Shown here piece by piece: positions 1 to 11,801 of a DNA stretch of 64,000 nt. A program made the position numbers and the translations under genes. The stretch is from Anaspis maculata (taxonomy: Eukaryota > Arthropoda > Insecta > Coleoptera > Scraptiidae): the NCBI GenBank assembly GCA_949128115.1, contig OX421961.1:125057050-125121049 (forward strand), given 5' to 3'. Positions within the stretch are counted from its first letter, which is position 1. Each line of letters opens with the position of its first letter. The notes below the pieces were generated by a model. It saw only the letters and a program-made list of their open reading frames with translations. It made no database searches and was not told the DNA's origin.

Positions 1-2558
1 CCATATGTAATGGTGTTCAATTGGTACGTTTCAATGAGTCGATCAGGGGAGAAACGAAAGCGAATGAGTTGATACTTGCGATGTTCGGGCGAGATAAGTA
101 TCTGCCGATACATCTGACGGATGTCACAAGTAAAAACGATCGGCTCACACCGAAACTGCAGTAGCAAAGCTGCTATGTCCTGTTGTAACTTAGGACCGAC
201 GAGAAGCGTCTCGTTGAGAGATAAATGATTCGGCGCTTGCGCCGAAGCATCAAAAACGACGCGAATTTTCGGCTTGTCGTCTTCGATCTTGACGATCGGA
301 TGATGAGGGATGTAATACGCCTCAGAATCTGGAGGTTCTGCGTCCAGCAAGGTCATGTGACCTAGGTCGAGGTAGTCGCGCATGAATGCTATGTACAGAT
401 CACGGAGTGTGTCCTGACGGACCAGGCGACGTTCGATAGCTAACCAACGGCGGTCAGCCATAGACCTGCAATGTTCAAAGGTGGGGGACTCCCTTTTGAA
501 GGGAAGCGAAACCCCAAAACGACCTGACGGACAACGGTAGACAGAGTCCCGGAAACAAATTTCTGCACGTTCATCATCTGGGGACAAACGTGTTTTGGAC
601 GATGGTGACGAGATTTCCTCTACTTCCCAAAATTTGTGCAGAGACTCGTCGATTCCAGTTGGAGTGCAAACCAAAAAGGAATGCAGAGGTTTTGACGGGG
701 TTTGAAAGGGACCGAGAAGAGCCCAGCCAAAAATGGTGTTTATGGCAACAGGCTGTGACGGACCTGACGAGACGATTCCCTCTTTCACGACTGACGGATA
801 AACGTCGGCGCCCAACAACACTTGAATGGGGCCTGGCTTGAACCATGTGGGATCCACCAGATTCGATAAGTTCAAGTGGAATTGATCCGGGTTCAAAGCG
901 GTGTCTGGCAGGTTACCACAAATCCTGCGCAGGACAATTAACTCCAATTCAGGGATTGGGAGAGACTCATCATCAGCCTTGACCTGGCAAGTGACTGTGC
1001 CACACGTCGAATTGGCGGGGGTGAGACCCAAGCCAAAAACGGGCACATTGTGATTTGATGGGGATAGACCCAATTTGCGCACGCAGGAGTCCAAAATAAA
1101 CGATGCCTGACTGGCAGGGTCTATGAGCGCACGGAGGCTTTGGTAGCCTCCCCACCGGTCACGAACGTGAACGATTGCCGTGGCCAACAAAACATGAGCT
1201 GCCTTGAGGCTTGAGGCGAGATTCGTCACCGAATTCGCGACATTTTCTGGAAGACCAGGGGAAACGATTTGCGGTAATTCAACTGGATTCGATAAAGAAC
1301 TGGGTGACTCATGACCTGCAGTTCTATGTGGCTTGGGGAAGTGCAGCAAGGTGTGATGCCTTGCGTGGCACTGCCGACACGAATACGACGATGGACATTT
1401 TGGAGCGCCGTGATTGGTGCTCAAGCAGTTGAGACAGAGCCTTTTCTGTTTGACCGCCAAATATCTGTCATTTGGGGACATTGACAGAAAAGTCTTGCAC
1501 GCGGTGACTCTATGACTTCTCGCCCCACAATGAGAACATGCTGACTCATGCGACGTCGCTGGGGCAGATGAAGTCTGAGACACCAACGTATGTGAGGCCC
1601 ACGACTTGCGGCTGACCTCGGGCTTCACGGTAACGGTGTTTGCCCGTGTGGAGCGGGAGTTCGCTTGCGTTTTAGAATTTGAGGCAGTTGCCTCGAAAGC
1701 CTTGCATTGGTCGAGCACGAAAGACTTGACGTCATCGTATTTGGGGAAGGGGGTGCCAGCTGACTGCACCTCGAAACGTTTTCGCGTCGACTCATCGAGT
1801 TTCTGGAGCAGCATGCTCGACAGGGTGAAATCCCACAGGTCGATATGCGGATACTGCTCGAGCGCCACTAAATTTTCGTTGAACGTGTTCACAAGATGGC
1901 GAAGCGCTTGCGCGGAGTCAGATGGGACGGAGGAGGCGTTCATCATCGACTGCCAGTAAAAAGTGACTAGCACGCGGTCGTTCTGGTATCTCTCAACCAA
2001 CGAGTCGAACGCAATTATGTAATTATCTCCCGTCAATGGCAGGTGTTTAACCATTGAGAGAGGTTCACCAGATAAAGACGAGATCAGATACTGAAACCGT
2101 TCAATATCTGAGAGAGACTGGTTTCTGTGTATTAACGCCGTGAATAGATCATAGTATGGTGGCCATGATTTTAACTTTCCGTCGAACAACGGCAACGCGA
2201 TTTTTGGCAATCGGACATTGCTCCGGCCTGTCTCGAACCAAGTTTGCGAGGCTTGGCGAGAGAGCGAGGAAGTCGGCTCTGAATTCGCAAACGAGGCTTT
2301 TACCGCAGCAAGTTTGCCATACAAGCTGTCTGCCCGGAGTGTACGTTCAAGAAATGTAGCCTTCTGCTCCTCGGAGGCACTGGGGAGAGGGGCAGTGTTG
2401 ACCGTGCTCTTGAAACCGTTGTAAATTTCCGCCGCAATGTCAAACGTGGCTAAAAATGCCGGTTGGAGGCTTGGCTCGGTGGTAGCTGTGACGCCTTGTT
2501 CCAGAAGGGGCTCAAGGCGCGCAATAGCTATCGCGATGGACGATAAAGTTGCGTCCAT
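1..2558 (-). CDS. BEL/Pao retrotransposon gag-pol polyprotein, partial (C-terminal part lies beyond window start)
   Basis: Read on the minus strand, one frame stays open from an ATG at 2558 to the window edge, about 852 codons with no stop or frameshift. The Gag part has the BEL/Pao-type motifs PLTGDNY (around residue 175) and RVLVTFYW. Two zinc-knuckle-like clusters follow: CSHCGARSHRVTAC near residue 340, then CLNCLSTNHGAPKC and CRQCHARHH near 375-400. The aspartic protease lies near residue 478 (ALIDPASQASF, the family's D-x-x-S active-site region). Reverse transcriptase begins near residue 750, with KIRVVFDASA and CDIRQMYRQ. The YxDD box, RNase H and integrase would lie outside the window. 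The family copies an RNA genome into DNA in Gag particles and integrates it. The uninterrupted frame and intact 5' LTR suggest a young, perhaps functional copy. The start was chosen as the first ATG after the leader that is in frame with Gag. Confidence 0.9.
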   Translation of the reverse strand, partial: MDATLSSIAIAIARLEPLLEQGVTATTEPSLQPAFLATFDIAAEIYNGFKSTVNTAPLPSASEEQKATFLERTLRADSLYGKLAAVKASFANSEPTSSLSRQASQTWFETGRSNVRLPKIALPLFDGKLKSWPPYYDLFTALIHRNQSLSDIERFQYLISSLSGEPLSMVKHLPLTGDNYIIAFDSLVERYQNDRVLVTFYWQSMMNASSVPSDSAQALRHLVNTFNENLVALEQYPHIDLWDFTLSSMLLQKLDESTRKRFEVQSAGTPFPKYDDVKSFVLDQCKAFEATASNSKTQANSRSTRANTVTVKPEVSRKSWASHTLVSQTSSAPATSHESACSHCGARSHRVTACKTFLSMSPNDRYLAVKQKRLCLNCLSTNHGAPKCPSSYSCRQCHARHHTLLHFPKPHRTAGHESPSSLSNPVELPQIVSPGLPENVANSVTNLASSLKAAHVLLATAIVHVRDRWGGYQSLRALIDPASQASFILDSCVRKLGLSPSNHNVPVFGLGLTPANSTCGTVTCQVKADDESLPIPELELIVLRRICGNLPDTALNPDQFHLNLSNLVDPTWFKPGPIQVLLGADVYPSVVKEGIVSSGPSQPVAINTIFGWALLGPFQTPSKPLHSFLVCTPTGIDESLHKFWEVEEISSPSSKTRLSPDDERAEICFRDSVYRCPSGRFGVSLPFKRESPTFEHCRSMADRRWLAIERRLVRQDTLRDLYIAFMRDYLDLGHMTLLDAEPPDSEAYYIPHHPIVKIEDDKPKIRVVFDASAQAPNHLSLNETLLVGPKLQQDIAALLLQFRCEPIVFTCDIRQMYRQILISPEHRKYQLIRFRFSPDRLIETYQLNTITY

Positions 2559-2781
2559 TGTGTACGACACAAAGAAAAATGAAAACAAAGCAACTGACCC
2601 TTAGGTTGGCGTACCTGAATGGCGAACCCAACCCAGGTGAAAAGGTGCGAATGAGACGGGCGAAAAACGAATTGATCAACACGCTGGACCAACGCACAAG
2701 TGTCACGTGGGTTTGACCCGTGACTTTAAAGTTTCAATAGTGAGGTGAATTAAATTCCTGACTGTACCATGCTTAGCCTGT
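2559..2781 (-). other. Untranslated leader of the BEL/Pao element
   Basis: This stretch of about 220 bases lies between the primer-binding site and the gag ATG. It holds no coding sequence I can support and would contain any packaging signal. I see nothing else in it. Confidence 0.6.
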
Positions 2782-2800
2782 ATCCGGCTACGAAGGACCA
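2782..2800 (-). promoter_or_regulatory. Primer-binding site complementary to tRNA-Tyr 3' end
   Basis: On the plus strand the bases read ATCCGGCTACGAAGGACCA, which matches the 3' end of insect tRNA-Tyr including CCA with one mismatch. On the element's sense strand this gives TGGTCCTTCG directly after the LTR, the expected place for minus-strand DNA priming. Seven bases separate it from the LTR end. Confidence 0.75.
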
Positions 2801-2807
2801 ATTTATA

Positions 2808-3874
2808 TGTTAGCGCGGTACACATAAAGACGGCAGCCTTCCGATGAAGGCTGCATTAAAACAATAACTCTTGGATTAGGAAAGCAGCAAGCGACAGTCA
2901 GAAATAAAATTCACAACAACAATCAAAAACTTTAATGCAAAACAAAGAAAAAAAACACAAACAGACAGAATTACAAAACCATAAAAAAAAAACAATGTGA
3001 ATTAAATGAAATGAAAAATCCGAGTGGTTCTGATCGGGGGCAGATTGGCGTCCTGAAAACGAGACGAACTGCACTGAAGGCATACACCCCGGCAAACGGG
3101 AATAAACGGTAAATGGTAAAAACAATGGAAAATATGGAACTTACGGGATCTTATTCGGTGGCGGCGTCGTCCTGGCGGAGTCCGAAGGCGGCGTCGTGGT
3201 GGATGGCCGTTCTGGTGGTGGATTTCCTGGTGAAATGCACGAGTGCCCGTGTTCGTCACCAAAATGGCGGACGAACGACTCGATCCCGTCCGAAACTGGA
3301 GCTTTGTGTGCGGCTGGCTGGTCCAAGCCGCTCCCCGGTGAAAGCGGTGAAAACTGCCGCTTTCTGGACTTGGAGATGCTGCAGAGCTCCTCCAGGAGTC
3401 ACTATCGGACGCGATGGGCCTTGGATGGGCTTCTGGTCGAGTACGAATGTACGCCGATGACACGACAAGATGGCCGCGAGAACGATGACCAAAAAAAAGA
3501 CGGCGTGGCTTCCCGCTCGACGTACGGAAATCAACGCCGCTTCGAACGAAGCGGCAAAGGCACGAGCGGAAAGAAAGCCGAAGAATGCCGAAGACGGCCG
3601 AAGAAAGTGCTGGAGCTCGTTTACGCTTGCGCCTGACAGCCAAGTGCCAGGCACACCGAACAGGGGGTGAGAGGTGAGGACTTGGACGACACAGGGATAT
3701 TTTGGGTTGCATACCCTCAATGCACACGAATGCAGTTTTCAATGAACGGGGCCGAGACACATAATTTCGAACATTTTCAGCACGTTCACTGAGCAGGCAT
3801 ACCGGGCATACGTTTACAAAGTTCTGACCCAGTTTCAATTCCACAAAATATAAATAAGAAATGAGTGTCTAACA
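2808..3874 (-). repeat. 5' LTR of the BEL/Pao element
   Basis: The segment has inverted ends, TGTTAG at 2808 and CTAACA at 3874, and sits just outside the primer-binding site. At 1067 bp it is a fairly long LTR. On the minus strand it begins TGTTAGACAC. The middle (about 3150-3700) is GC-rich and carries several overlapping open frames up to 280 codons, which I regard as chance frames. The partner LTR and the second target-site copy are outside the window. If the usual 5-bp duplication applies, it would be GTCCT at 3875-3879. Confidence 0.7.
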
Positions 3875-4446
3875 GTCCTGTGAAGAATTTTTTGCTACGT
3901 AGATAGAAGCATGAAGGGATTATAGATGAAACACAGATTAGTTGGTGAACGATACTGCTGTACCAGTTGTTTCAACTAATCAATGAGCATGCCTCATACA
4001 ATGTGAATAAGAATGAGCTCGATGCCTCGCTCGATGCAATATTCGTAAAATTTTATTGAGGGCTGTTAAAAAACTAGAGTTGCTTCCTTCCACCAGCAAT
4101 GCCGTAAAGCTCCACATAATAAGAGCTATTACAGGCCCGATTCTTTCTGTACAGACATAATCAAATGTTCATACCTACATTCATCAAAATTTAATAGAGA
4201 TATTTCATATCACAGGTATGTGTGAAAAAGCCCACCTTCCTTTTGCCGAAGTCATAATTTCTTAGAAGGGTTAGACAAAGTAAGTAATTCCGTTTAATAT
4301 TTTAAATCAAGGTAGGGTGGGGGCCGAGGTGGGGGCGAAGAGGTTAAAGATGAAAATTTGGAAAATCAACCTATTTTGGAACTTTCCTGAAAAAAGATTG
4401 GCGGCAAGAAATCTGGGGTTAGGTGGGAAGTTTGAAAATGAACATA
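3875..4446. other. Unassigned flank
   Basis: AT-rich DNA beyond the LTR. I see no gene or clear repeat. It is probably the pre-insertion host sequence. Confidence 0.4.
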
Positions 4447-6598
4447 GTGGGGGGGTTAGCGGAATGGTCTGTGCATTTTGTGATCAAAGCATGAAATTTG
4501 GCATACTTGTTCAGAAGACCCTCCTTCGCAATTCCAGATGTGGCGCCACGCGAGATTTTGCGCCAGAGACACTGTATTGCGGTTAATATACCTGCTAGGG
4601 GTAAATTCTGCAAAAATGGTTCCTGGCCGGTCTCTGGTACCGCAGTCGGTATTTTTTAGTTCTGTTTAGTTAAAACTACATGTAGAAATGAGTGAGGAGT
4701 ACATTTTCACAAGCAAAGTTCCAAATGCTGCCTTTATACGTTGTTTCAATACATTTTAAAGCCAACTTTGTTTTAGTACAGGAATCTTGGTGAAAAAAAT
4801 TGCCAATACCTCGGCAAAAATATGAACGTCCTGAAAATTTGATATTCTGTCCAGAATTATGTGCCCTACTACATATCTAAAATTGTTAAATATCGCACCC
4901 TGAGGCATCAAGTTATTGGAGGGAGGGTGAAAAATTGCAACTCAAAATGAAAGGTATAGAACCCGATGGAACCCGTCAATCCAATGGATGCAAATACGTT
5001 GTAGTTCGACGCATCACAACCAGTTGATACAATTTTGGCACAAAAAGTGCCGATCATTGTTGAAGAGGGGTCGTGGGGAAGGGCGAAACTCGGCTGGGTG
5101 GCTCTTTTTCTTCCTGGGCCATGAAGAATCGGTCCCGACAAGATTGGTATCTTTTCCGACTAAATTCAATGTCCTGAACTTGAATCCGATGTGTAAATTT
5201 AGATAAAAACAAGTTCGAACAAGTTAACTTGAGAAAACCTGTTTTTTTTTTGACAATTTTCACGAAACTTTTTTTTACTGTTAGAGGTATTCATCTATGA
5301 AAATATTTCAGAGGCCATTAGATTGAACTGTATTCTTAACGAAAATCATCCATTCGATCTGTAATTTTGTTTTCCGACATAGAAAAAACCGATTTGAACT
5401 TTAGTCGGCACTGCCCGGCGTCTACTAATGACCAGAACACTACAGCATGCACCTTCAAGTGATAACTCAATACCCTGCATTGCGATTTATGACGATTTTG
5501 TTTATGTTATAGGGAATTCAGTTCTGCACAGATCCTCAAACTTTCAAAGATGAGTTATAATTTTTCGGATAGCTTGGGCTATTTTCATTCAAAAATGCAT
5601 GGTGTAGTGTTCTGGTCAGTAGTAGACGACGGGCTGTGCCGACTAAAGTTCAAATCGATTTTTTCTATCTCGAAAAACAAAGTTACAGATCGAATGGATG
5701 ATTTTCGTGAAGAATACGGTTCAATGTAATGGCCTCTGAAATATTTTCAAAGATGGATGCCTCTAACAGTGAAAAAAAGTTTTGTGAAATTGTCAAAGAA
5801 AAAACAGGTTTTCTCAAGTTAACTTGTTTAAACTTGTTTTTGTCCAAATTTATACATCGGATTCAAGTTCAGGAGATTGAATTTAGTCGGAAAAGATACC
5901 AATCTTGTCGTGATCGATTCTTTATGGCCCAGGAAGAAAAAGAGCCACCCAGCCGAGTTTCGCCCTTCCCCGCGACCCCCCGTCAACAATGATCGACACT
6001 TTTTGTGCCAAAATTGTATCAACGGGATGTGATGCGTCGAACTATGACGTATTTGCATCCACTGGATTGACGGGTTCCATCGGGTTCTATACCTATAATT
6101 TTGAGTTGCAATTTTTTACCCCCCCTCCAATAACTCGAAGCCTCGGGGTGCGATTTTTGGCAATTTCAGATATGTAGTAGGGCACTTAATTCTGAACAGA
6201 ATATCAAATTTTCAGGACGTTCATATCTTTGCCGAGGTTTTGGCAATTTTTTTACCATGTTTCCTGTATTAAACCAAAGTTGGCCTTAAAATGTATTAAA
6301 ACAACGTATAAAGGCAGCATTTGGAACTTTGTTTGTGAAAATGCACTCCCCACTCACGTTTTAGCTAAACAGAACTAACAAATACCAACTGCGGTACCAG
6401 AGACCGGCCAGGAACCATTTTTGCAGAATTTACCCCTAGCAGGTATATTAACCGCAATACAGTGCCTCTGGTGCAAAATCTTGCGTGGCGCCACATCTGG
6501 AATTGCAAAGAAGGGTCTTCTGAACACGTATGCCAAATTTCATGCTTTGATCACAAAATGCACAGATCATTCCATTTTTGGCCGTTAACCCCGCCACT
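4447..6598. repeat. Long fold-back inverted repeat, family B, copy 1
   Basis: Two arms of about 1 kb are reverse complements around a centre near 5523. For example, the region of ACCAGAACACTACAGCATGC at 5431 is mirrored by the region ending in TCTGGTC at 5617. The short frames at 4908-5206 reappear inverted at 5828-6058. The loop (about 5461-5597) matches only one inner arm of the second copy (18485-22480), so one inner arm was deleted here. No transposase frame is present. Confidence 0.8.
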
Positions 6599-7087
6599 AA
6601 CAGCCTATTCATACCTATTACCTATATTATAATAAAGTAATGTAATTTATATTATTCAACGACTCAACGAGCCGAATGCTAGCATGAATGGCTATCACTC
6701 AAGAGAATGCAGTGGCGAGTGTCGCAGAGCATATGAATGAGTAATAGCCATTACACAACAGTGGAATCCTATGCTTCCTGTACGATATTACTCGTAGTTT
6801 CAACAAAAAAAGAATGAAGTTGCGAGAGTGTGACAATTCACAATAATCAATTCGACAAATAATAGTGCCGCGTTTCCGTGATTCCGCACTTGCATTTTAG
6901 TGAATATGCAGTCCCTACCAGTGATTTTCCTCTTGTTACGCACGGGGCGGGACTTTGGTACAGCCGCAAGTATTTAGATGAAATACTCAAAAATAGTTTT
7001 TTTTACTGTATGGAAGTGTTCTTTTCTTTGTGATTCCCAACATATTTTCAAGCCTCGCCAAACAATTGTAGCAGAGGCTGATCAATA
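6599..7087. other. Unassigned stretch between repeats
   Basis: No coding frame, RNA gene or clear repeat is seen. Confidence 0.3.
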
Positions 7088-8095
7088 ATAGGGTATGTGA
7101 CTGTGTCAGATTTTAATGGTTTTATGTCTTTGTTATGAGCAAGTGAAAATTGAAATGTAGCTTGTGCAACATTTCTTGAAGATACATTGATTAATTGATG
7201 AGAAAAGTGAAATTAAAAATTAAATTATTTTAAATCAATGTCACGTGACCAAAAACGCGCCACGATTGGGTGTGACGTCAATCTTCATATCTGTCATTTC
7301 TCATCTGTCACCGGAGATGTCACGTAGCCCGTAGCGTGTGACGGAGCGTGTCGGTGTTTTCAATTTCACCTGAAAATAAAATGTGATCCAGGTTTCTCGA
7401 GAGCGAATAGCAGTACGCTGCCTCAAATGGACGCTGTAATGGTTGGGCAGTTTTTTTCACGTCATAATAAAACTGTAGGCACATTCACTAAAATACGGTG
7501 GTCTAAAGTCTGACCACTAACTTCACTTTTAATAACATAACCTCAAATCTCAAATTGTGTTTTAATATCATTTATCGATTATGATACTTGATATAATTAG
7601 AGGTAGGTACCTACCAAGCTCATAAACCTACATAAAAATGGTTTTCACAAAAATAGATGGACGACTCCGAAGATAATCCATTTGGATCCCTTCTTGCAAC
7701 TTGCAAGTTCCAGCCACTTCCTTCTCATGTGTCTTTTTTGGGTACCACAATGAAAAGTTAATGTGGGGAACTTCTTCCCGTGTTTTTGCAAAGAGGCACC
7801 ACACACCAGTGATATAATTTTCCACTCATTGTTCTCCAAACAGAACAGCGTCCTTGCGAACATGTGATGGTTTGTTTACATTCGCGAATGACACTTGACA
7901 GTTTATGAACTGTGACGTCACAATGGCCGTTGACTTTCATAAAGCGTTTGGGCGCCAAATATTTTAGCGAAATAAAAAAGATTTTTTTACGTAAAATAAA
8001 CATGCTCTGATCCAAATAAATACTACTTTCAGTGAAAACCAAGCAATTAGAAATTATTTAGACCAAAATTGAAAAACCGTCACATACCCTATTGT
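7088..8095. mobile_element. TIR element (about 1 kb) carrying a broken THAP domain
   Basis: The ends are perfect inverted repeats, GGGTATGTGAC near 7091 and GTCACATACCC near 8091, each flanked by TA (a likely TA target duplication). The interior holds a degenerate THAP zinc-finger sequence on the minus strand (about 7622-7812). THAP domains occur in P-like and Kolobok transposases as well as in host proteins. This copy is too short and broken to be autonomous. The superfamily is not certain. Confidence 0.6.
7622..7812 (-). pseudogene. Degenerate THAP domain fragment
   Basis: On the minus strand the frame starts with CVVPLC (first zinc-ligand pair). It shifts frame into KKFPTLTFH and RRKWLELA, then shifts again into FCENHF, the C-x2-H-F end of a THAP domain. 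The order C-x(n)-C, F-P, W, C-x2-H is that of the THAP family of DNA-binding zinc fingers. At least two frameshifts separate the parts, so it cannot be expressed as a THAP protein. It lies inside a 1-kb TIR element and was probably part of its transposase. Confidence 0.6.
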
Positions 8096-8115
8096 GGCCG
8101 CTTGTACGAGTACCT

Positions 8116-9032
8116 ATACAGGGTGTCCGTTTTTCGAGACTAAGCATGGGTATCTCGCTTATCTTGAGAGATACAAAGTCGGTTAAATTAGGAAAAAGTT
8201 GCGCATTTTCATGACGATCAATGATCCAAAAAGAAATTCGACGTATCGATTTTAGTTTTTGAGATATCGTGAGAAAGCAGGAATTTGAATTTTTGTTTTC
8301 ATTTTTTAATCAACAAACGGTTGAAGGTGGCCTCTTCTAATCTAGACAATGTCAGGGCACTTTTCAAGGAGAATCCAAAGCTGCCAAAATCTTTATTCTA
8401 GCTTTCAAAGCAACCGAGATTCGACATTCAACTTTTTTCTCTAATGGGCGCCATATTGGATTTTGATATTTTTGAATACGGTATTCTTTTCTGGTTACAA
8501 CGATGTGCCACATGTCATTAATGAATAAATGTTCAACATTTACGTTTTTTTTTATTGTCGGTGCTGATTTTGTTTCCAAAGCACTCTTTGAAAAATAAAA
8601 ATAAAATTTTTTTTGCTCAAAAGCATGAATTCAACAGTGGCATGTGACACACCGTTGTAGCCGGAAAAAAATATTGTATTCAGAAATGTCAAAATCCAAT
8701 ATGGCGCCCATAAGAGAAAAAAAAGTTGAATGTCATATCTCGGTTGTTTTGGAAGCTAGAATAAAGATTTTGGCAACATTGAATTTCCCTCAGAAAAGTG
8801 CCTTCACAATGTCTTGTCAACCGTTTTTCAAATAAAAAATAAAAACAAAAATTTCAAATTTCTGTTTTATCTCGATATGACATGTAAAACTTGTAAAACT
8901 GATAAGTCAAATATCTTCTTGGATCATTGATCGTCATGAAAATTCGCAACTTTTTTCTAATTTAACCGACTCTGTATCTCTATAGATAAGCGAGATACCC
9001 ATGCTTAGCCTCGAAAAACGGACACCCTGTAT
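8116..9032. repeat. Fold-back inverted repeat, family H, copy 1
   Basis: The ends mirror each other: ACAGGGTGTCCG at 8118 and GGACACCCTGT ending at 9030. The arms of about 430 bp share GAGATAC, CGGTTAAATTA and ATGACGATCAATGATCC in inverse order. The same arm sequence recurs at 50719-52236. There is no coding potential. Confidence 0.8.
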
Positions 9033-9520
9033 TAGCAATTTTTCCCATGTTTTTTTTTACGAAAGCGCAGAAGAGCCAAAAAAAATTGAAAAAATAAAAA
9101 ACAGAACTTGCTCTCTCTACCATTTTTATTGGTTTCGATTTTTCCCTGGCTAGGATTTTTTCTGAGATTAGATATTTTTCATCAAATTTATAGGATTCGC
9201 TTCTTCAAAATTACGATTCTTCTCAGTTTAGATTTTTTTTAATGAGTTTTTCAATTGAGGACTAATTCAAACTCATGAGTTTTTTAGTTTTTTCTACAAA
9301 AAGTGAGAAAAAAATCTGTTGTGGAAAAAGTGTACAGGAATCTATGACAATTTTTGGAAACGGTCAAAAACTGAGCCTGCTAACTACAACTCACTTTCCA
9401 AATCGGAAGATTTTACTGTAAGTCTCGGAAAATTGCAAAAAAAATCGTTGTGAAATGTTCAAACTTGTGAAACTTGTAAAAACTGGTACATGAGTCGAGA
9501 GGATAGAAATTTACTTTTGT
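9033..9520. other. AT-rich unassigned stretch
   Basis: No gene is seen. Many A and T runs are present, and it may be a diverged upstream part of the tandem repeat that follows. Confidence 0.3.
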
Positions 9521-9905
9521 CCAAGCTGAAAACAGCTTTGACAAGGAAATTTCAGGGGAATTGGGAAAATGTTTGTTGGAAATCGTTCGGGTTATTTAAA
9601 ACAATTTTGATGAAAATCGGTTAACGGGCTACAAACTTTGGAATTTGTTGTTTTTCCAAGCCGGAAAGTGTTTTGCCAGGAAATTGTTGAGAAATTGGAC
9701 TAAGTTTGAAAATGTCCAAGAACTGATTACCTATATTGTTTAAAACGAATTTGGTGGAAATCGGTACAGGGTGGAAAAGATGGAAATTTACATTTTTCCA
9801 GGCAGGGAAATGTTTCTACTGCAAAATTATCAGGAAATTCGTGGAAAAAGTTTGAAAATGTTCGGGAACTGATAAATTTGTATGTTGAGATTTGATTGAG
9901 GCGAT
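9521..9905. repeat. Degenerate tandem repeat, about 140-bp unit
   Basis: Units start at about 9521, 9656 and 9798 with CCAAGCTGAAA, CCAAGCCGGAAA and CCAGGCAGGGAAA. Each continues into a shared GGAAATT...GAAAATG...GAACTGAT...AAATCGGT theme. A single related unit is seen near 30790-30930. Confidence 0.55.
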
Positions 9906-10961
9906 ATACAGGTTGGTCCAGGTTATAGTAGCAATAATTCACCATTCGATAGTCCATCAAAAACTAGGTCGACATGCATAACTCAATTTTTCTCCAAAAC
10001 GCTTCCTAAGGAAGACATAGCTCTTCAAAGTTCAGTTTTTAAAATCATCTTTTTGCATTAACTCCCAAGCTATCAAAGCGATTTTCACCAAATTTGGTAG
10101 AAATACTTATGAAATGAATATCCATCAGTTGACGTAGATAACTTTTGTCAAAATTGTCCAGTGGCGTAGATACCGGGGGATTGCTCAACTTCTCCCACCC
10201 CATTTTCTACGCCACTGGATATTTTTGGAAAATTATACTTATTTTCAATTTCTTGTTCAATTTAAAAAAAAAGTTACTCTTGTAAAATTTTGATTAGAGG
10301 CTTCATTTCCGAGATATTTGGGTTTGAAACTTTGGAAAACACCTCGAAATAGTCGAAATCACGACTTTCAAAGGCCTAAAAACTAAAATCCAAGAAAACT
10401 CATGATTCGTCAACTGGAATAAGGTTTCTAGGTCGTTTAAGTTGATTTACTGCCATTTTTAGCTAAGAAACGAGGCGTTTTCAGAAAAAAGACAATTTGG
10501 GCTCTGGAAAGTGGCGATTTCGAGATGTTTTCCAAAGTTTAAAACCCAAATATCTCAAAAATCAAGCCTCCAATCAAAATTTTACACGAGTAACTTTTTT
10601 TTCTAAATTGAACAAGAAATTTAAAAAAAGTATAATTTTTTAAAAATATCCAGTGGCGTAGAGAATGGGGTGGGAGAAGTTGAACAATCCCTCGGTATCT
10701 ACGCCACTGGACAATTTTGACAAAAGTTATTGACGTCAAGTGATGGGTATTTATTTCGTAAGTATTTGTACCAAATTTGGTCAAAATCGCTTTGATGACT
10801 TGAGAGTTTTTGCAAAAGAAGATTTTAAAAACTGAACTTTGAAGGGCTGTATCTCTCTTGGGAAGCGTTTTAGAAAAAAATTAAATTATGCATGTCGACC
10901 TAGTTTTCGATGGGCCATCGAATGGTGAATTATTGCTACTATAACCTGGACCACCCTGTAC
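9906..10961. repeat. Fold-back inverted repeat with TACAGG...CCTGTA ends
   Basis: The left end TACAGGTTGGTCCAGGTTAT is mirrored by the right end ATAACCTGGACCACCCTGTA. Arms are about 500 bp. The short palindrome CCAGTGGCGTAGA...CTACGCCACTGG occurs in both arms (10159-10220 and 10650-10710). No coding frame is convincing. Confidence 0.8.
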
Positions 10962-11594
10962 AATCAGCGAAGTAAATAAATGAATGAATAAATAATTTTT
11001 TGGGCGAGGTTTTTTATTAAAACACACCGCGAGGTTGGGAGATGAAGTGGTTTTCATTGTGATTTGTGATAATTTTATTATAATCTTATGAAATGTGTCC
11101 TTTACAGAAATAACTTTTATTTACTCGAAGCAACGTTGGTTCAATGGGGTACTTGCCCAATTTTTTTTATTGGCCTCATCAATAGTGTGGTTAAAAATAA
11201 TGTACCCGTATTTTTTCTTTTCCCTGAATTCCCAAAATTGCGGCCGTGATGCGCGTTTTAAAAATATATTTGTGACGTCACAAATATACTAAAAACTAAA
11301 CAAACAGCACTGTTTGATTGGAAACTCAAAAAACTGTTGAAGTGACATTACAATATTTGAAAAATACAGACATGACTATATAACGCAAACGCATAGGTAA
11401 CTAGACTGTGTTTCAGCCAATGAGAGGCACGGATTCGGGGTACCAAGAGGATATCACAGCGATGATAAAAAAAACAATTGAATTTATCACCGACTTCGGC
11501 TTGTTTACCTCCTGTCAGATTGATTTCAGTTTGAGGTTAACTTTTATTTTGAATGTAAACTGTTGAAAATAAATAAAAAAGACTAATGGGATAC
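10962..11594. other. Unassigned stretch
   Basis: No gene is seen. A small palindrome, TTTGTGACGTCACAAA, occurs near 11270-11285 and contains a CRE-like TGACGTCA. Confidence 0.35.
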
Positions 11595-11608
11595 TAATGA
11601 AAGAGTTT

Positions 11609-11801
11609 TTTTTTCAAATGTTTTCCTCCTTATTGGCCTGCACTGGCCATAGGAGTTTTTGTCCTTTATTATTAAGTTTACATACTCAGAAAAATTGCAA
11701 ATTGGACAGCACAAACAGCCAGACATTTACGGGAATCGAACCCGGAGCCTCCATGGCCGCAGGCAGCCACTAAACCACCTGCGCCACGGGGCCGTCAATG
11801 A
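11609..11801 (-). mobile_element. tRNA-derived SINE, full length
   Basis: On the minus strand the element starts GGCCCCGTGGCGCAGGTGG (box A-like), carries GGGTTCGATTCCCG (box B) about 50 bases on, and ends in an A-rich tail. It is flanked by an exact 14-bp direct repeat, TAATGAAAGAGTTT, at 11595-11608 and 11802-11815, as expected from LINE-driven target-primed insertion. Transcription would be by RNA polymerase III from the internal promoter. The exact duplication suggests a recent insertion. Confidence 0.85.

Noticed and set aside
3002..3844. 280-codon frame on the minus strand
   Set aside because: It lies wholly inside the BEL/Pao LTR, shows no domain, and overlaps other long frames caused by GC-rich LTR sequence.
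5729..6177. Apparent small proteins repeated at 4908-5263, 20860-21105 and 21999-22244
   Set aside because: They are inverse or direct copies of fold-back arms, not conserved frames. Frame and start differ from copy to copy.
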